The notes under the pieces were generated by a model. It searched no databases and was not told the origin of the DNA. It worked only from the letters and a program-made list of their open reading frames with translations. The translations under genes and the position numbers were made by a program. From contig CANLGS010000244.1 of assembly GCA_947490035.1 (NCBI GenBank), positions 1 to 6,569 on the forward strand: a stretch of DNA of 6,569 nt, written 5' to 3'. This DNA is from Gemmataceae bacterium. GTDB taxonomy: Bacteria; Planctomycetota; Planctomycetia; Gemmatales; Gemmataceae. The number at the start of each line of letters is the position of its first letter. Within the stretch, counting starts at the first letter, position 1. This document shows, one piece after another, positions 6,426-6,569 of the stretch.

Positions 6426-6531
6426 GCCGCGGATGACGCAGACGGACGCAGATTAAAGACAGAAGGCAGAGTTCTTCAAAACACTCTTCCTCTTCTGTCT
6501 TTAATCTGCGTCCGTCTGCGTCATCCGCGGC
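6426..6531. repeat. Perfect 40-bp inverted repeat, REP-like or terminator
   Basis: Arm 6426-6465 is perfectly complementary to arm 6492-6531, with a 26-base spacer. Within the spacer AGAGT (6468-6472) can pair with ACTCT (6483-6487), extending the fold. Each arm carries GACGCAGA twice with a 10-base period (6435-6442, 6445-6452 on the left) and ends in CCGCGG. It begins 17 bases after the WD40 stop codon. No T-run follows, so it is not a classical intrinsic terminator, although it could stop transcription or protect the mRNA 3' end. The GGATGACGCAGACGGACGCA style resembles dispersed intergenic palindromes I associate with planctomycetes and other phyla. Nothing else was recognised from 6532 to the window end. 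Confidence 0.8.
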
Positions 6532-6569
6532 CGTGTTCGTTTGTACTCATTGCTCGTAACGCTTCGCGA

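Noticed and set aside
6426..6531. CRISPR or insertion-sequence end
   Set aside because: There are two inverted arms, not regularly spaced direct repeats, and no transposase or target-site duplication is visible in the window.

Overview
The window looks like a piece of a high-GC planctomycete chromosome, most probably from the Gemmata group. Three things point there. A large beta-propeller protein carries the N-terminal LEDRxxP-type motif typical of planctomycete exported giant proteins. Its VGAGPG..HVKV FG-GAP-like repeats are of a style common in that phylum. A short membrane-anchored coiled-coil protein has the 'PPEEEIARLKTEI' core that I recognise from a planctomycete family. The genus assignment is inference.

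Layout. Positions 1-374, minus strand: 5' part of a gene for a membrane-anchored coiled-coil protein, cut by the window edge. Positions 375-872: a divergent intergenic region of about 500 bp with inverted repeats, a short direct repeat and candidate promoters, but no convincing gene. Positions 873-4292, plus strand: a 1139-residue three-module protein made of a seven-bladed Vgb-like propeller, five FG-GAP-like repeats and a DUF4331 domain. Positions 4293-4557: a perfect 19-bp hairpin followed by T's (likely terminator), then an AT-rich stretch with a sigma70-like promoter. Positions 4558-6408, plus strand: a 616-residue protein made almost entirely of 14 WD40-type repeats. Positions 6409-6569: a perfect 40-bp inverted repeat with a 26-nt spacer.

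How the genes relate. The two plus-strand genes point the same way but are separated by a terminator-like hairpin and a promoter-like sequence, so they look like separate transcription units. The coiled-coil gene is divergently oriented. There is no sign of an operon, a defence cassette, CRISPR, tRNA/rRNA or a transposase. Both large genes are beta-propeller scaffolds, one probably exported and one probably cytoplasmic. No enzymatic activity can be read from either.

The most notable points are the Vgb/FG-GAP/DUF4331 fusion, the apparent double seven-bladed WD40 propeller, DNA-level traces of recent internal duplication, and the two long perfect hairpins that follow the plus-strand genes and share short flanking and arm motifs.
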